A stretch of 64,000 bases of DNA, taken from Flavobacterium tructae. GTDB lineage: Bacteria > Bacteroidota > Bacteroidia > Flavobacteriales > Flavobacteriaceae. The stretch spans positions 1 through 64,000 of the forward strand of contig NZ_MUHH01000042.1 of the NCBI RefSeq assembly GCF_002217475.1. Reading direction: 5' to 3'. The translations under genes and the position numbers were made by a program. Below the pieces are notes generated by a model that saw only the letters and a program-made list of their open reading frames with translations, was not told the origin of the DNA and searched no databases. Shown one piece after another: positions 52,105 through 61,166 of the stretch. How positions within the stretch are numbered: position 1 is the stretch's first letter; each line of letters opens with the position of its first letter.

Positions 52105-52386
52105 ATCTATTTCTTCGTAATCAACATAATCGCCAACCTTTTTGGTTTCACGAGTTTTTTTTGCATTGGATGTATCGATAATAATTTCATCATTATTCGT
52201 ACGTGTTTTTTGCCATGTATTACCCTGACTATATTGTTGTTGTCTTTGAAAATTCTCTCCAGCTTTTTCTACTGCTTTTTTTACCAATACCGGCAAAAAG
52301 ATTCGTGCTAAAAATTTAAAAATATAATAAAACGCAACGATCCACATTATCGTTTTAATCAGATTTACAAAAGATGCTTCTTGCAT
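52102..52386 (-). CDS. DUF4834 family small membrane protein
   Basis: 94 residues from ATG 52386. One membrane helix (about 8-30, IKTIMWIVAFYYIFKFLARIF) is followed by a charged tail (VKKAVEKAGENFQRQQQ and a Thr/Lys-rich segment), as in DUF4834. The longest frame would begin at 52422, but a TAATTTTG -7 element at 52405-52412 lies between, so ATG 52386 or 52392 is the real start. The YfhO gene is downstream. Function unknown. Confidence 0.8.
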   Translation of the reverse strand: MQEASFVNLIKTIMWIVAFYYIFKFLARIFLPVLVKKAVEKAGENFQRQQQYSQGNTWQKTRTNNDEIIIDTSNAKKTRETKKVGDYVDYEEID

Positions 52387-52404
52387 GATCATATAATTTT
52401 TTTT

Positions 52405-52412
52405 CAAAATTA
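52405..52412 (-). promoter_or_regulatory. -7 element for the DUF4834 gene
   Basis: TAATTTTG on the minus strand, 19 bases before ATG 52386. It excludes the upstream ATG at 52422. Confidence 0.45.
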
Positions 52413-52467
52413 ATAAATCCATCGTTTAAAATTAAAATATCAATCTTAAATAAATAATAAAATATAG

Positions 52468-52475
52468 TACATTTG
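52468..52475 (+). promoter_or_regulatory. -7 element for the outer-membrane transporter-like gene
   Basis: TACATTTG, 36 bases before ATG 52512. Confidence 0.5.
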
Positions 52476-52511
52476 AAATGCGTTATTACTTTTTAATCCA
52501 AAAACACGTTT

Positions 52512-53489
52512 ATGTTAAAAAATAAAAACTTTTTTACTGCAGCTCTTTGTTTATTACCTCAATTATTTTTTGCACAGTACACTGATGTCATCAATTCAAA
52601 CCGTCCCGGCGAAACGATGTCAGCCTATGCTGTTGGAAAATCAGTTATACAGGCAGAACTTGGTGTATATGGCATCAAAGAAAAACACAATCTGCTGGAT
52701 TATGACGCCAATGGTTTTGGTACAGATCTGACTATTCGTTATGGTGCTTTTTTAGAAAAACTGGAACTTATTGCGGACATACAGTACCAAATGGAAAATT
52801 TTGACACGCCATACACGAGTTATAAAAAAAATAATTTCAGACAAACGGTTTTAGGAGCCAAATATCTGATTTATGATCCCTATAAAAACTACAAAAAAGA
52901 AGCCAATATTTACAGCTACAAAGCCAATCGCAGCTTTAATTGGCACGAGCTAATCCCTGCCGTTTCGTTATTTGCCGGTGCTAATTTTGTAGGTAAAGAC
53001 AATCCTTATTCTTTTTCCCCGCAATCGAGTATTTCTCCAAAAGTGATGTTGATCACTCAGAATCTATTTGGCGGTGGAAAATGGGTTTTCGTAACTAATA
53101 TTATTGCCGATTATATTTCAACAGACTACCCGAGCTACGGCTATGTGCTTACTCTTACACGCGGATTTAACGATAAATGGTCAGGTTTTGTTGAAAATCA
53201 AGGCTATAAAAGTGACTTTTACAGCGATGCCATTGTTCGTGGTGGAGCAGCTTACCTTATTAATCCGAACCTTCAGGTAGATGCATCTATAAGTACAAAC
53301 TTCAAAAACACGCCTTCTATATTGTACGGAGGAGTTGGGGTTTCCTGGCGCTATGACGGGCGTTACAAAGAAAATCAACTGCAAACTAAACGTGAAGACA
53401 GAGCCAAAAAGAATAAAGATAACGAGCTGGAACAAAAAGAAATCGATTATCAGGCAAAAGAACGAAAACGTAAATCGAAATACGAATAG
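52512..53489 (+). CDS. Outer-membrane beta-barrel protein, transporter-like
   Basis: 325 residues with a signal peptide (1-21, QLFFAQ) and alternating amphipathic strands (for example LTIRYGAFLEKLELIADIQY, GYVLTLTRGFNDKWSGFVEN) resembling the phenol MetA-degradation/transporter type of outer-membrane channel. After the last strand (ILYGGVGVSWRYDGRY) there is a 40-residue highly charged Lys/Glu tail, which is unusual for a barrel and probably periplasmic. Substrate unknown. It has its own promoter. Confidence 0.78.
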   Translation: MLKNKNFFTAALCLLPQLFFAQYTDVINSNRPGETMSAYAVGKSVIQAELGVYGIKEKHNLLDYDANGFGTDLTIRYGAFLEKLELIADIQYQMENFDTPYTSYKKNNFRQTVLGAKYLIYDPYKNYKKEANIYSYKANRSFNWHELIPAVSLFAGANFVGKDNPYSFSPQSSISPKVMLITQNLFGGGKWVFVTNIIADYISTDYPSYGYVLTLTRGFNDKWSGFVENQGYKSDFYSDAIVRGGAAYLINPNLQVDASISTNFKNTPSILYGGVGVSWRYDGRYKENQLQTKREDRAKKNKDNELEQKEIDYQAKERKRKSKYE

Positions 53490-53544
53490 TTAAAATTGTA
53501 AGAAAAAAAGTACTTTATTTTTTCTTATAATGTAGGAAAATAAT

Positions 53545-53552
53545 TATATTTG
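53545..53552 (+). promoter_or_regulatory. -7 element for the 182-aa barrel-like gene
   Basis: TATATTTG, 25 bases before ATG 53578. Confidence 0.55.
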
Positions 53553-53577
53553 AAAAATTATACGCCAATTTTCAAAT

Positions 53578-54126
53578 ATGAGAAAGATAAATTACGCCTT
53601 TCTATTATCACTGTTAATCTGTTTATCAGCCAAATCCCAAAATACCGGAGTAGAAAAAGACATTTACAACCTACAAACCGGCTTTTTGGGAATATGGATC
53701 AATAACGAGCATCGACTACTCAATCAAATAAGTTTACGAACCGAAATTGGTTTTGATGGTGGTTTTCGTGGATGTTCTGGCTGTACTACTACATATGCAA
53801 TAGCTCCTGTAGTTAACCTGGAACCAAGGTGGTATTACAACATCAATAAACGGAATCTAAACAACAGAACAACAAAGAATAGTGCCAATTTTATAACTTT
53901 AGGAATCAACTATTATCCCAACTGGTTTGTTATTTCAAATCTTGGAAATGCCTACATTACTAATCAAATTGCGCTAATTCCTAAATGGGGAATAAGACGA
54001 AATATTGGAAATACCAATTTCAATTATGAAGCCGGTATTGGAATTGGGCGTAGATTTTATCTGGATAAAAAATTTTCAGATACTACCGCAGACCTTCATC
54101 TTCGAATCGGCTACACTTTCAAATGA
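53578..54126 (+). CDS. Putative outer-membrane protein, 182 aa
   Basis: A signal peptide (1-20, LSAKSQ) is followed by beta-strand-rich sequence with aromatic girdle residues (FITLGINYYPNWFVISN, ADLHLRIGYTFK at the end) consistent with a small eight-strand outer-membrane barrel. Two cysteines in FRGCSGCTTT may pair. No closer family is recognised. It has a clear promoter and appears to be monocistronic. Confidence 0.72.
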   Translation: MRKINYAFLLSLLICLSAKSQNTGVEKDIYNLQTGFLGIWINNEHRLLNQISLRTEIGFDGGFRGCSGCTTTYAIAPVVNLEPRWYYNINKRNLNNRTTKNSANFITLGINYYPNWFVISNLGNAYITNQIALIPKWGIRRNIGNTNFNYEAGIGIGRRFYLDKKFSDTTADLHLRIGYTFK

Positions 54127-54252
54127 TTCACTAACCTTATTAATCAGGGCTTTTTTTACACAATTCTTTTTTGTTAAATCAAAGATAGCTATATTCGTTT
54201 CTTAAATCGTAGCACCTAATTTAAAGCAACATTCTTAACAAAGAAAATCTTA

Positions 54253-55371
54253 ATGATTACAATTAAAGAAGCCATAACCAAAAAGGAATTAACTGACTAT
54301 ATCAAATTTCCGTTTTCAATCTACAAAGACAATGCCTACTGGGTCCCCCCTATTGTGGCAGATGAATTAGAGTCATTTGACAAAACTAAAAATCCTGCTT
54401 TTGACAATGCCGAAGCCTATTTTTATCTGGCTTACAGAAATAATGAAATAGTAGGACGAATTACGGCTATCATCAACTGGTCTGAGGTAAATGACCAACA
54501 TAAAAGAAAAGTTCGATTTGGATGGTTTGATGCAATAGACGACATCGAAGTCACAAAGGCCTTGCTGGATAAAGTTTACGAATTGGGAAAAAAACACAAT
54601 CTGGAGCACGTTGAAGGCCCGATGGGATTCTCGAATCTGGACAAAGTTGGCGTTCTTACAGATGGTTACGATCAATTGGGAACTATGATTACATGGTACA
54701 ACCACCCCTATTATGTCACACATTTTGAGCAATTGGGTTTTCAGGTTGAAAAAGAGTACCTCGAAAGCATCTTCCCTTTTTCAAACGTCAAACCTGAATT
54801 TTTCCTTAAAGCACAAGAACTCATCAAAAAAAGGTATGGCTTACGCTCATTGACTTTTACCAAAACAAAAGACATCATGCCTCACGTAGACAAAATGTTT
54901 GATTTGTTTAATGATTCATACGCTAAATTAGCTTCGTTTGTTGCCATTTCGGATGTTCAGAAAGAATACTTCAAAAAGAAATACATCAGCTTTATCAATC
55001 CGGAATACATCAAGTTTGTGGTTGACAAAGACGATAATCTGGTGGCCTTTAGCATTGTAATGCCTAGCTTTTCTGAAGCTTTACAGAAAGCAAAAGGAAA
55101 ATTATTCCCGTTTGGGTTTATTCATTTACTAAGAGCCCGTAAAAAGAGTAAAGATGTTGTTTTTTACCTGATTGGGGTACACCCCGAGTATCAAAACAAA
55201 GGAGTTACCGCTATTATTTTTGATGAATACTATAAAACTTTTTCCGAAAAAGGAATTCAGAATTGTATCAGAACTCCTGAATTAGCTGACAATACAGCCA
55301 TTCATTTACTTTGGAAAAATTTCGATCCAAAAGTGCATTGCCAGAGAAAAACGTATTTAAAATACTTGTAA
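54253..55371 (+). CDS. GNAT-like acetyltransferase family protein
   Basis: 372 residues with two alpha/beta halves. The C-terminal half contains a GNAT-like acetyl-CoA motif, FYLIGVHPEYQNKGVTAIIFDEYY, in which QNKGVT corresponds to the Q/RxxGxG/A loop. The N-terminal half (FPFSIYKDNAYWVPPIVADE, AYFYLAYRNNEIVGRITAII) resembles a degenerate second GNAT domain. The acceptor is unknown. The proline/aromatic N-terminal motif NAYWVPP is conserved-looking. A bidirectional terminator follows. Confidence 0.78.
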   Translation: MITIKEAITKKELTDYIKFPFSIYKDNAYWVPPIVADELESFDKTKNPAFDNAEAYFYLAYRNNEIVGRITAIINWSEVNDQHKRKVRFGWFDAIDDIEVTKALLDKVYELGKKHNLEHVEGPMGFSNLDKVGVLTDGYDQLGTMITWYNHPYYVTHFEQLGFQVEKEYLESIFPFSNVKPEFFLKAQELIKKRYGLRSLTFTKTKDIMPHVDKMFDLFNDSYAKLASFVAISDVQKEYFKKKYISFINPEYIKFVVDKDDNLVAFSIVMPSFSEALQKAKGKLFPFGFIHLLRARKKSKDVVFYLIGVHPEYQNKGVTAIIFDEYYKTFSEKGIQNCIRTPELADNTAIHLLWKNFDPKVHCQRKTYLKYL

Positions 55372-55411
55372 ATAGTTTTCAGCATCAGTCGCAGTTAACA
55401 ATTTTACCCAT

Positions 55412-55447
55412 AAAAAAAATCCATTCGTTACACGAATGGATTTTTTT
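55412..55447. terminator. Bidirectional intrinsic terminator
   Basis: AAAAAATCCATTCGT and ACGAATGGATTTTTT around the loop TAC, between converging genes. Its stem is almost identical to that at 55995-56030. Confidence 0.9.
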
Positions 55448-55468
55448 ACTTTTTAATACAATCAGAGC

Positions 55469-55951
55469 TTACTCTACTTTGCAATCTACTTTAGTCAGAA
55501 CATTTTTCTGGTCAAATTTCAACTGCTTTTTATCTTTAAAAGAGAACTTCCCGTTTGCTTCTACTACATCGCCATAGCCTTCAATAAAAGCTCCGTCTTT
55601 TTTCAAAAACACAACTTCTCTGACAGAGGAAACGCCTTCAGACATGAAAGTATAATCGGCAATTAACGTATCACCTTTCATATTACCAATCAAAGTTCCT
55701 TCGTTTTTATCCTTTCCTGATATGTTATAACTTAGTTTCCCGTTTACTTCCTGATGAAAATTGACATTAAGACTCATCTCAGTCACGCTATTACGAGTTC
55801 TTGATGCATAACATTGATCTCCTGCCGGTTCAACGATCTCAGCTTCTTTTGGTGGACTTGGCGCTATCTGCACCGGATCGGTATCAGTCGTTTTTTTACA
55901 GGAAATAAAAACAGTGAGCATTATCATGGATATTACTATTACTTTTTTCAT
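55469..55951 (-). CDS. Putative lipoprotein, 160 aa
   Basis: The signal peptide has a lipobox FISCK (Cys18 from ATG 55951). A proline-rich linker (PVQIAPSPPKEAEIVEPAGD) follows, and then a beta-rich domain with NGKLSYNISGKDKNEGTLIG. A second ATG at 55960 adds three residues and is less signal-like. Isolated between two near-identical terminators. Function unknown. Confidence 0.75.
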   Translation of the reverse strand: MKKVIVISMIMLTVFISCKKTTDTDPVQIAPSPPKEAEIVEPAGDQCYASRTRNSVTEMSLNVNFHQEVNGKLSYNISGKDKNEGTLIGNMKGDTLIADYTFMSEGVSSVREVVFLKKDGAFIEGYGDVVEANGKFSFKDKKQLKFDQKNVLTKVDCKVE

Positions 55952-55994
55952 AATTGACATTTTACTGATTTTGAATGATAAAAGTACCCCAAAT

Positions 55995-56030
55995 AAAAAA
56001 AATCCACTCGTATAACGAATGGATTCTTTT
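55995..56030 (-). terminator. Terminator of the alpha-oxoamine synthase gene
   Basis: AATCCACTCGT and ACGAATGGATT (one mismatch), with a T-run on the minus strand. Stem and sequence nearly match the terminator at 55412-55447. Confidence 0.82.
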
Positions 56031-56068
56031 ATATAATTCCCATATCAGGAATTTATTTCTTTAAAATT

Positions 56069-57328
56069 TTACGAAACGTCAACAGTAGTACGTTCAGCGA
56101 TTTCTTTATAAGTTCCGTTTACTAATTTTTCACGAATGGCTTCAAAAGCAGTTAACGTTTCATCAATATCAGCCAATGTATGAGAAGCTGTTGGAATCAT
56201 TCTTAACAAAATAATCCCTTTTGGAATTACCGGATATACCACGATAGAAAGGAAAATACCATAATTTTCTCTTAAATCGTTTACCATTACCATTGCTTCA
56301 GGAATACTTCCTTCCAGATAAACCGGAGTAATACAAGTATTCGTATCTCCAATATTAAATCCTTTTTCTCTTAAACCATTTTGTAATGCATTTACATTCT
56401 CCCAAAGTTTGTCTTTAATTTCAGATGAATTACGCAACAACTCCAAACGTTTTAATGAACCAATTGTCTGGATCATTGGCAATGCTTTAGCAAACATTTG
56501 TGAACGTAAGTTATATTTTAAGTAATCAATTACGGTTTTATCTGCTGCTACAAAAGCTCCGATATTAGCCATAGATTTTGCAAAAGTAGAGAAATAAACA
56601 TCAATTTCATCCTGAACTCCCTGCTCCTCACCCGCTCCGGCTCCTGTTTTACCAAGTGTACCAAAACCATGCGCATCATCCACTAACAAACGGAAATTGT
56701 ATTTTTGTTTCATAGCAACAATTTCTTTCAATTTTCCTTGTTGTCCACGCATTCCAAAAACACCTTCGGTAATGAATAAAATACCTCCACCCGTTTCCTG
56801 AGCCATTTTTGTAGCACGCTGAAGATTTTTCTCCATACTTTCAAGATCATTGTGCTTGTAAGTAAAACGTTTTCCCATGTGTAAACGAACACCATCAATA
56901 ATACAAGCGTGCGAATCTACATCGTATACAATAATATCATTTTTAGTAACTAAAGCATCTATGATCGAAACCATCCCCTGATATCCGAAGTTCAATAAGT
57001 AAGCCGATTCTTTCATTACAAAAGAAGCCAATTCATTTTCTAATTGCTCATGATAAGTAGTGTGTCCTGACATCATACGAGCTCCCATAGGATATGCTGC
57101 TCCATATTGAGCTGCTGCATCAGTATCTGCCTTACGAACCTCAGGATGATTAGCCAAACCTAAATAATCATTTAAACTCCAGTTTAGAATATTTTTTCCG
57201 TGAAATGTCATTCTAGGACCCAACTCTCCTTCTAACTTTGGGAAAACATAATAACCTTCTGCCTGAGAAGCCCATTTTCCTAATGGTCCTTTATTGTCCT
57301 GAATTCTTTCGAATAAATCTTTTACCAT
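56069..57328 (-). CDS. Alpha-oxoamine synthase (serine palmitoyltransferase/KBL-like)
   Basis: A 419-residue PLP enzyme of fold type I that condenses an acyl-CoA with an amino acid. His140 (YDVDSHACIIDG), Asp218-Ala-His220 (LLVDDAHGFG) and PLP Lys251 (STFAKSMANIG) are all placed as in the family. Such enzymes include serine palmitoyltransferase, cysteate acyltransferase (capnine sulfonolipids of flavobacteria) and 2-amino-3-ketobutyrate CoA ligase. Context does not decide between them. In Bacteroidota the sphingolipid/sulfonolipid role is the most likely (inference). A -7 element TATTTTTG lies at 57368-57375. Confidence 0.85.
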   Translation of the reverse strand: MVKDLFERIQDNKGPLGKWASQAEGYYVFPKLEGELGPRMTFHGKNILNWSLNDYLGLANHPEVRKADTDAAAQYGAAYPMGARMMSGHTTYHEQLENELASFVMKESAYLLNFGYQGMVSIIDALVTKNDIIVYDVDSHACIIDGVRLHMGKRFTYKHNDLESMEKNLQRATKMAQETGGGILFITEGVFGMRGQQGKLKEIVAMKQKYNFRLLVDDAHGFGTLGKTGAGAGEEQGVQDEIDVYFSTFAKSMANIGAFVAADKTVIDYLKYNLRSQMFAKALPMIQTIGSLKRLELLRNSSEIKDKLWENVNALQNGLREKGFNIGDTNTCITPVYLEGSIPEAMVMVNDLRENYGIFLSIVVYPVIPKGIILLRMIPTASHTLADIDETLTAFEAIREKLVNGTYKEIAERTTVDVS

Positions 57329-57367
57329 AATATATTGTGTAGTAATATTTTTATTTTATACAGGGTG

Positions 57368-57375
57368 CAAAAATA
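57368..57375 (-). promoter_or_regulatory. -7 element for the alpha-oxoamine synthase gene
   Basis: TATTTTTG on the minus strand, 40 bases before ATG 57328. Confidence 0.48.
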
Positions 57376-57613
57376 AATATTTATTCTGTGCTATCATAAT
57401 AATTTAAAAATGATTCTGACCAAAATTGTTCTTTGATAAAATTTCACCACAAAACCATTAATTAAACACTACTTTTCTTAACAAAAAATAGTACATCTTC
57501 AAAAAACTGCAATTTATACCAGTTATAAATATAACCAAAAATACCTCAATCATTTTATTTTTATTAATTTTAAAGGGCATTTAAAAAAATGAATTACAAA
57601 TACTAAAACCAAA

Positions 57614-58399
57614 ATGATGGCTTTAAGCACTTCAAAAGATCTAAAACTCGCTGTTCTTATTGATGCCGACAATGTACCTTACAGCAATGTAAAAGGAATG
57701 ATGGAAGAAATTGCGAAGTTTGGAACCCCTACCACTAAACGCATTTATGCCGACTGGACAAAACCAAACTCAAATGGCTGGAAAGGGGTTTTACTGGAAC
57801 ACGCCATTACCCCCATTCAGCAATACAGCTATACCATTGGAAAAAATTCTTCTGATTCTGCCCTTATAATTGATGCAATGGATTTACTGTATTCCGGAAA
57901 ACTGGACGGTTTTTGCATTGTTTCCAGCGACAGCGATTTTACACGTCTTGCCATTCGATTACGAGAATCCGGTATGAAAGTAATTGGTATTGGAGAAAAG
58001 AAAACCCCCAATTCTTTTATTGTGGCCTGTGACAGATTTATATACATCGAAGTTCTGGACGGCGCTATTCAGAAGAAGAAACCCAAAGTTACGACTACAA
58101 CCGACACTAAAAAACCGGTCGAAAAACCGGCTGAAAAAGCACTGCATAAAATTGACAAACAAACCATTGACCTTATCGAGGCTACCATTGAAGATATTGA
58201 AGACGACGATGGCTGGGCATTTTTAGGAGATGTTGGAAATCTTATTGTAAAGAAAAAACCAGAATTTGACCCTAGAAATTATGGCTTTTCTAAACTTACT
58301 CCAATGCTAAAATCACTGACCGATATTCTTGAAATCGACGAAAGAGAATCGGACAAAAAAGGAATTAAGCACGTTTATGTACGCCTGCGATTCAATTGA
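57614..58399 (+). CDS. NYN-domain protein with C-terminal OST-HTH (LOTUS) domain
   Basis: 261 residues. The NYN/LabA PIN-like nuclease domain spans about 8-145: AVLIDADN with Asp17 and Asp19, the SSDSDF acidic motif and CDRFIYIEVL. A Lys/Pro-rich linker leads to an OST-HTH/LOTUS fold (about 180-261; GWAFLGDVGNLIVKKKPEF, HVYVRLRF), found in RNA-binding partners of NYN nucleases. It is likely an endoribonuclease. It is 33 bases upstream of the glutamate-synthase-like gene. Confidence 0.88.
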   Translation: MMALSTSKDLKLAVLIDADNVPYSNVKGMMEEIAKFGTPTTKRIYADWTKPNSNGWKGVLLEHAITPIQQYSYTIGKNSSDSALIIDAMDLLYSGKLDGFCIVSSDSDFTRLAIRLRESGMKVIGIGEKKTPNSFIVACDRFIYIEVLDGAIQKKKPKVTTTTDTKKPVEKPAEKALHKIDKQTIDLIEATIEDIEDDDGWAFLGDVGNLIVKKKPEFDPRNYGFSKLTPMLKSLTDILEIDERESDKKGIKHVYVRLRFN

Positions 58400-58432
58400 T
58401 TATAAATTATTACTCTTTAAATACTTGCAAAC

Positions 58433-59944
58433 ATGAGAAAAAAATTCTTCATCTATGGATTCTTATTGTTTCTAATTGTTTTAGCAATTTATCTTTACAC
58501 GAAACGAGGTTTTTTACTGGTAATTATTCTACCTATATTATTAGTGGTAGGTATTTACAACGCTACTCAAAAAAAACACGCGATTTTAAGAAACTTTCCG
58601 GTTTTGGGCTATTTCAGATATTTATTTGAAATGATTGCTCCCGAAATCCAACAGTATTTTATTGAACGATCAACCGATGGGAAACCATTCTCCAGAAACC
58701 AGCGCTCTATGGTTTATCAAAGGGCTAAAAACATCGATTCAAATACGCCTTTCGGAACGCAGCAAAATCTGAATCATGACAGTTACGAAGGAATAAAACA
58801 CTCCATCTTTCCCGCAAAAGTTAACGAGGAATTACCTCGTGTATTGGTGGGCGGAAAAGACTGTAAACAACCTTATCTGGCCTCGTTATTTAATGTTTCG
58901 GCAATGAGTTTCGGTTCGCTAAGTGAAAATGCCGTTCGTGCCATAAATATTGGTGCCCAAAAAGGAAATTTCTATCAGAATACCGGAGAAGGTGGTTTAA
59001 CTGAATTTCATCTTGCGGGTGGTGGCGATATCACCTGGCAAATTGGCACCGGGTATTTTGGCTGCAGAGATACTGAAGGCAACTTCAGTCCTGAAAAGTT
59101 CTCCGAAAAAGCCAATCTTCCTAATGTAAAAATGATCGAAATTAAGCTTTCACAAGGAGCAAAACCAGGGCATGGCGGTGTACTTCCGGCGAGAAAAAAT
59201 ACCGAACAAATTGCTAAAATCAGAGGAGTTGAACCTCACACCACCATTCTTTCTCCTCCGGGACATCATGCCTTTTCAGACACCAAAGGTCTTATCCGTT
59301 TTGTAGCACAATTACGTGAACTGTCCAACGGAAAACCTATTGGATTTAAATTATGTATCGGAAATACTGCCGAATTTGAAGCCATTTGCCACGAAATGAT
59401 TACCGAAAATATTTTCCCTGACTTTATTACTGTTGATGGTGCTGAGGGAGGTACGGGAGCTGCTCCTTTAGAGTTTGCCGATGGCGTAGGAATGCCGTTT
59501 GAACCTGCACTAATATTTGTAAACAAAACGCTAGTTGGCTTAAACATTCGCGATAAAATTCGCATTATTGGAAGCGGGAAAATCATTTCCGGCTATTCCA
59601 TTCTCCATGCAATAGCTTTGGGTGCCGATATGTGCAATAGCGCACGTGGTTTCATGTTTTCATTAGGCTGTATTCAAGCCTTGCGTTGTCACAATAACGA
59701 ATGCCCGACCGGAGTAGCCACTCAAAACAAAATGCTCATGAAAGGCTTGGTGGTAACCGATAAATCCGATCGCGTGTATCATTTTCATAAAAACACCTTA
59801 CATTCTGCCAACGAGCTTTTAGCAGCAGCAGGTAAAAAAAGTTTTAGCGAAGTCGATATTAATATTTTCATGCGGGGTGATGAATTTGGCAATTTATCTG
59901 ACAACTATTTCCCGGACAACTTAACAAATGTAACAAAACATTAA
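58433..59944 (+). CDS. FMN-binding glutamate synthase family protein
   Basis: 503 residues. Two N-terminal membrane helices (about 7-21 and 27-45) anchor a GltB-type central domain: MSFGSLSENAVRAINIGA, GAKPGHGGVLPARK, FIT-VDGAEGGTGAAPLEF and RIIGSGKIISGYSI. Cysteines in GCIQALRCHNNECPTGVATQ fit the C-x5-C-x4-C pattern of the [3Fe-4S] cluster. It lacks the glutaminase domain of true glutamate synthase, so it may be a membrane-bound FMN/Fe-S oxidoreductase of unknown substrate. Confidence 0.9.
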   Translation: MRKKFFIYGFLLFLIVLAIYLYTKRGFLLVIILPILLVVGIYNATQKKHAILRNFPVLGYFRYLFEMIAPEIQQYFIERSTDGKPFSRNQRSMVYQRAKNIDSNTPFGTQQNLNHDSYEGIKHSIFPAKVNEELPRVLVGGKDCKQPYLASLFNVSAMSFGSLSENAVRAINIGAQKGNFYQNTGEGGLTEFHLAGGGDITWQIGTGYFGCRDTEGNFSPEKFSEKANLPNVKMIEIKLSQGAKPGHGGVLPARKNTEQIAKIRGVEPHTTILSPPGHHAFSDTKGLIRFVAQLRELSNGKPIGFKLCIGNTAEFEAICHEMITENIFPDFITVDGAEGGTGAAPLEFADGVGMPFEPALIFVNKTLVGLNIRDKIRIIGSGKIISGYSILHAIALGADMCNSARGFMFSLGCIQALRCHNNECPTGVATQNKMLMKGLVVTDKSDRVYHFHKNTLHSANELLAAAGKKSFSEVDINIFMRGDEFGNLSDNYFPDNLTNVTKH

Positions 59945-59986
59945 AAAAATACTTATAAAACAAAAACCAATACATAGCTTTTTTAT

Positions 59987-59994
59987 TACATTTG
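59987..59994 (+). promoter_or_regulatory. -7 element for the 157-aa gene
   Basis: TACATTTG, 69 bases before ATG 60064. Confidence 0.5.
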
Positions 59995-60063
59995 TATAGA
60001 TGTTAACTTATTTAACCACTAAGATAAATCGTTAATCCTTTAACCAACTAAACAAATTAATCA

Positions 60064-60537
60064 ATGCTATTAACACCCAAAGGCTATCGCATAGAAATGC
60101 TTGATCACCATCAAAAAGAAAATCTGGCAAATGATTTTATTCACGGATTTAAAAATGTTTCGGAATACATCAATGGTGTTTGCTACGAAACCGTTGCCTA
60201 TGTTCAGTATTTACTACATCCCACAAAAATTTCACTCCGCGAAATGGAAACCATTACAGGTAAACACTGGGTGGAGAAATTCACTACACAGAGAGAGTGG
60301 ACAGGCGAAACAATTCCCGCAGGAACTGCTATTGGCTTTTATCGTATCAATTCAAGCGGTTTCTTTCATTTTGCATTAGGAGCCGGAGGAACTCAAATTC
60401 GTGCCGTTAACGGATTAACACTTGGAGCAAGCTGGACATTTGAAGTCAATCTTCCATCTGTTCTTGGACCAAGAAACGAAGATGGTACCTACAACTATGA
60501 CAATAGCAAAATCAGAGTTTATCTAATGTACCTCTAA
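60064..60537 (+). CDS. Hypothetical protein, possible papain-like fold
   Basis: 157 residues without signal peptide or membrane helix. Cys40 begins a helix (NGVCYETVAYVQYLL), His102 lies in a strand (SGFFHFALGAGG) and Asn116 follows (AVNG): an order seen in papain/NlpC-like enzymes and toxins. The resemblance is only by motif and I could not confirm it. No partner gene or immunity gene is evident next to it. It has its own promoter. Confidence 0.7.
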   Translation: MLLTPKGYRIEMLDHHQKENLANDFIHGFKNVSEYINGVCYETVAYVQYLLHPTKISLREMETITGKHWVEKFTTQREWTGETIPAGTAIGFYRINSSGFFHFALGAGGTQIRAVNGLTLGASWTFEVNLPSVLGPRNEDGTYNYDNSKIRVYLMYL

Positions 60538-60567
60538 AAACAAAAGCTTATAATTATAAAGAAATAA

Positions 60568-60615
60568 AAGCCCTATCCAATATAGTTATTATTTTAACAA
60601 ATTCGGAAGGGCTTC
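60568..60615. terminator. Possible terminator between converging genes
   Basis: AAGCCCT(A)TCC pairs imperfectly with GGAAGGGCTT, including the final codons of the minus-strand lipoprotein. The T-runs are short. Confidence 0.4.
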
Positions 60616-60993
60616 TTTATTTATAACCTCTTTTGCCAAAACCGTATTGTCATCAGCCAAAAAGTAAGCATCGAACCTTACTCCTTCTTCGATCAATTCC
60701 TGAGGAATTTTATTCTCTTTTATCATTTTTTTCAACAAAACCGGAAATGACGAAACAGCTGCCAATTTATTCGATTCATTTTCTTTTAAATTGGTTTCAA
60801 ACCTCAATTCAATTTTATCATCTTCAAGATAACCTCTTGCCGTAGTAAGTGTTATGTTTTCTTCATGAAAACTCTTGGCTGTACTCTTATTATAGGTAAC
60901 GACATATTCCTGGAGTTTTTGCTTTGTATTTTTACAACTCACCAAAGACATTACTAAGGCCGCGGCAAATAAGGTTTGTATTATTTTCTTCAT
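60589..60993 (-). CDS. Putative lipoprotein, 134 aa
   Basis: Signal peptide with lipobox SLVSCK (Cys20), then a small mixed alpha/beta domain (QEYVVTYNKSTAKSF, YLEDDKIELRFETN, FPVLLKKMIKEN). Not recognised; probably a periplasmic or surface lipoprotein. The stop codon lies in an imperfect hairpin shared with the converging gene. It starts at ATG 60991-60993. Confidence 0.75.
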   Translation of the reverse strand: MKKIIQTLFAAALVMSLVSCKNTKQKLQEYVVTYNKSTAKSFHEENITLTTARGYLEDDKIELRFETNLKENESNKLAAVSSFPVLLKKMIKENKIPQELIEEGVRFDAYFLADDNTVLAKEVINKEALPNLLK

Positions 60994-61142
60994 CCTGTTT
61001 TTTTATTTTTTTTTATAAATCATTAAGCTCTAAAAGCATCTCAAGATAATAATAATCTCTCTAATTTCTAAAACTGAAAGAAAACAACCCTCTTTAAACT
61101 TTTCGATTGTATCAAACGCTTACTATTTTACCACCTAATTCC

Positions 61143-61150
61143 TATCTTTG
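61143..61150 (+). promoter_or_regulatory. -7 element for the DUF2809-RdgB gene
   Basis: TATCTTTG, 17 bases before ATG 61167, so the whole fused frame would be transcribed and translated from its first codon. Confidence 0.55.
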
Positions 61151-61166
61151 TTTCACTTAAAATGCC

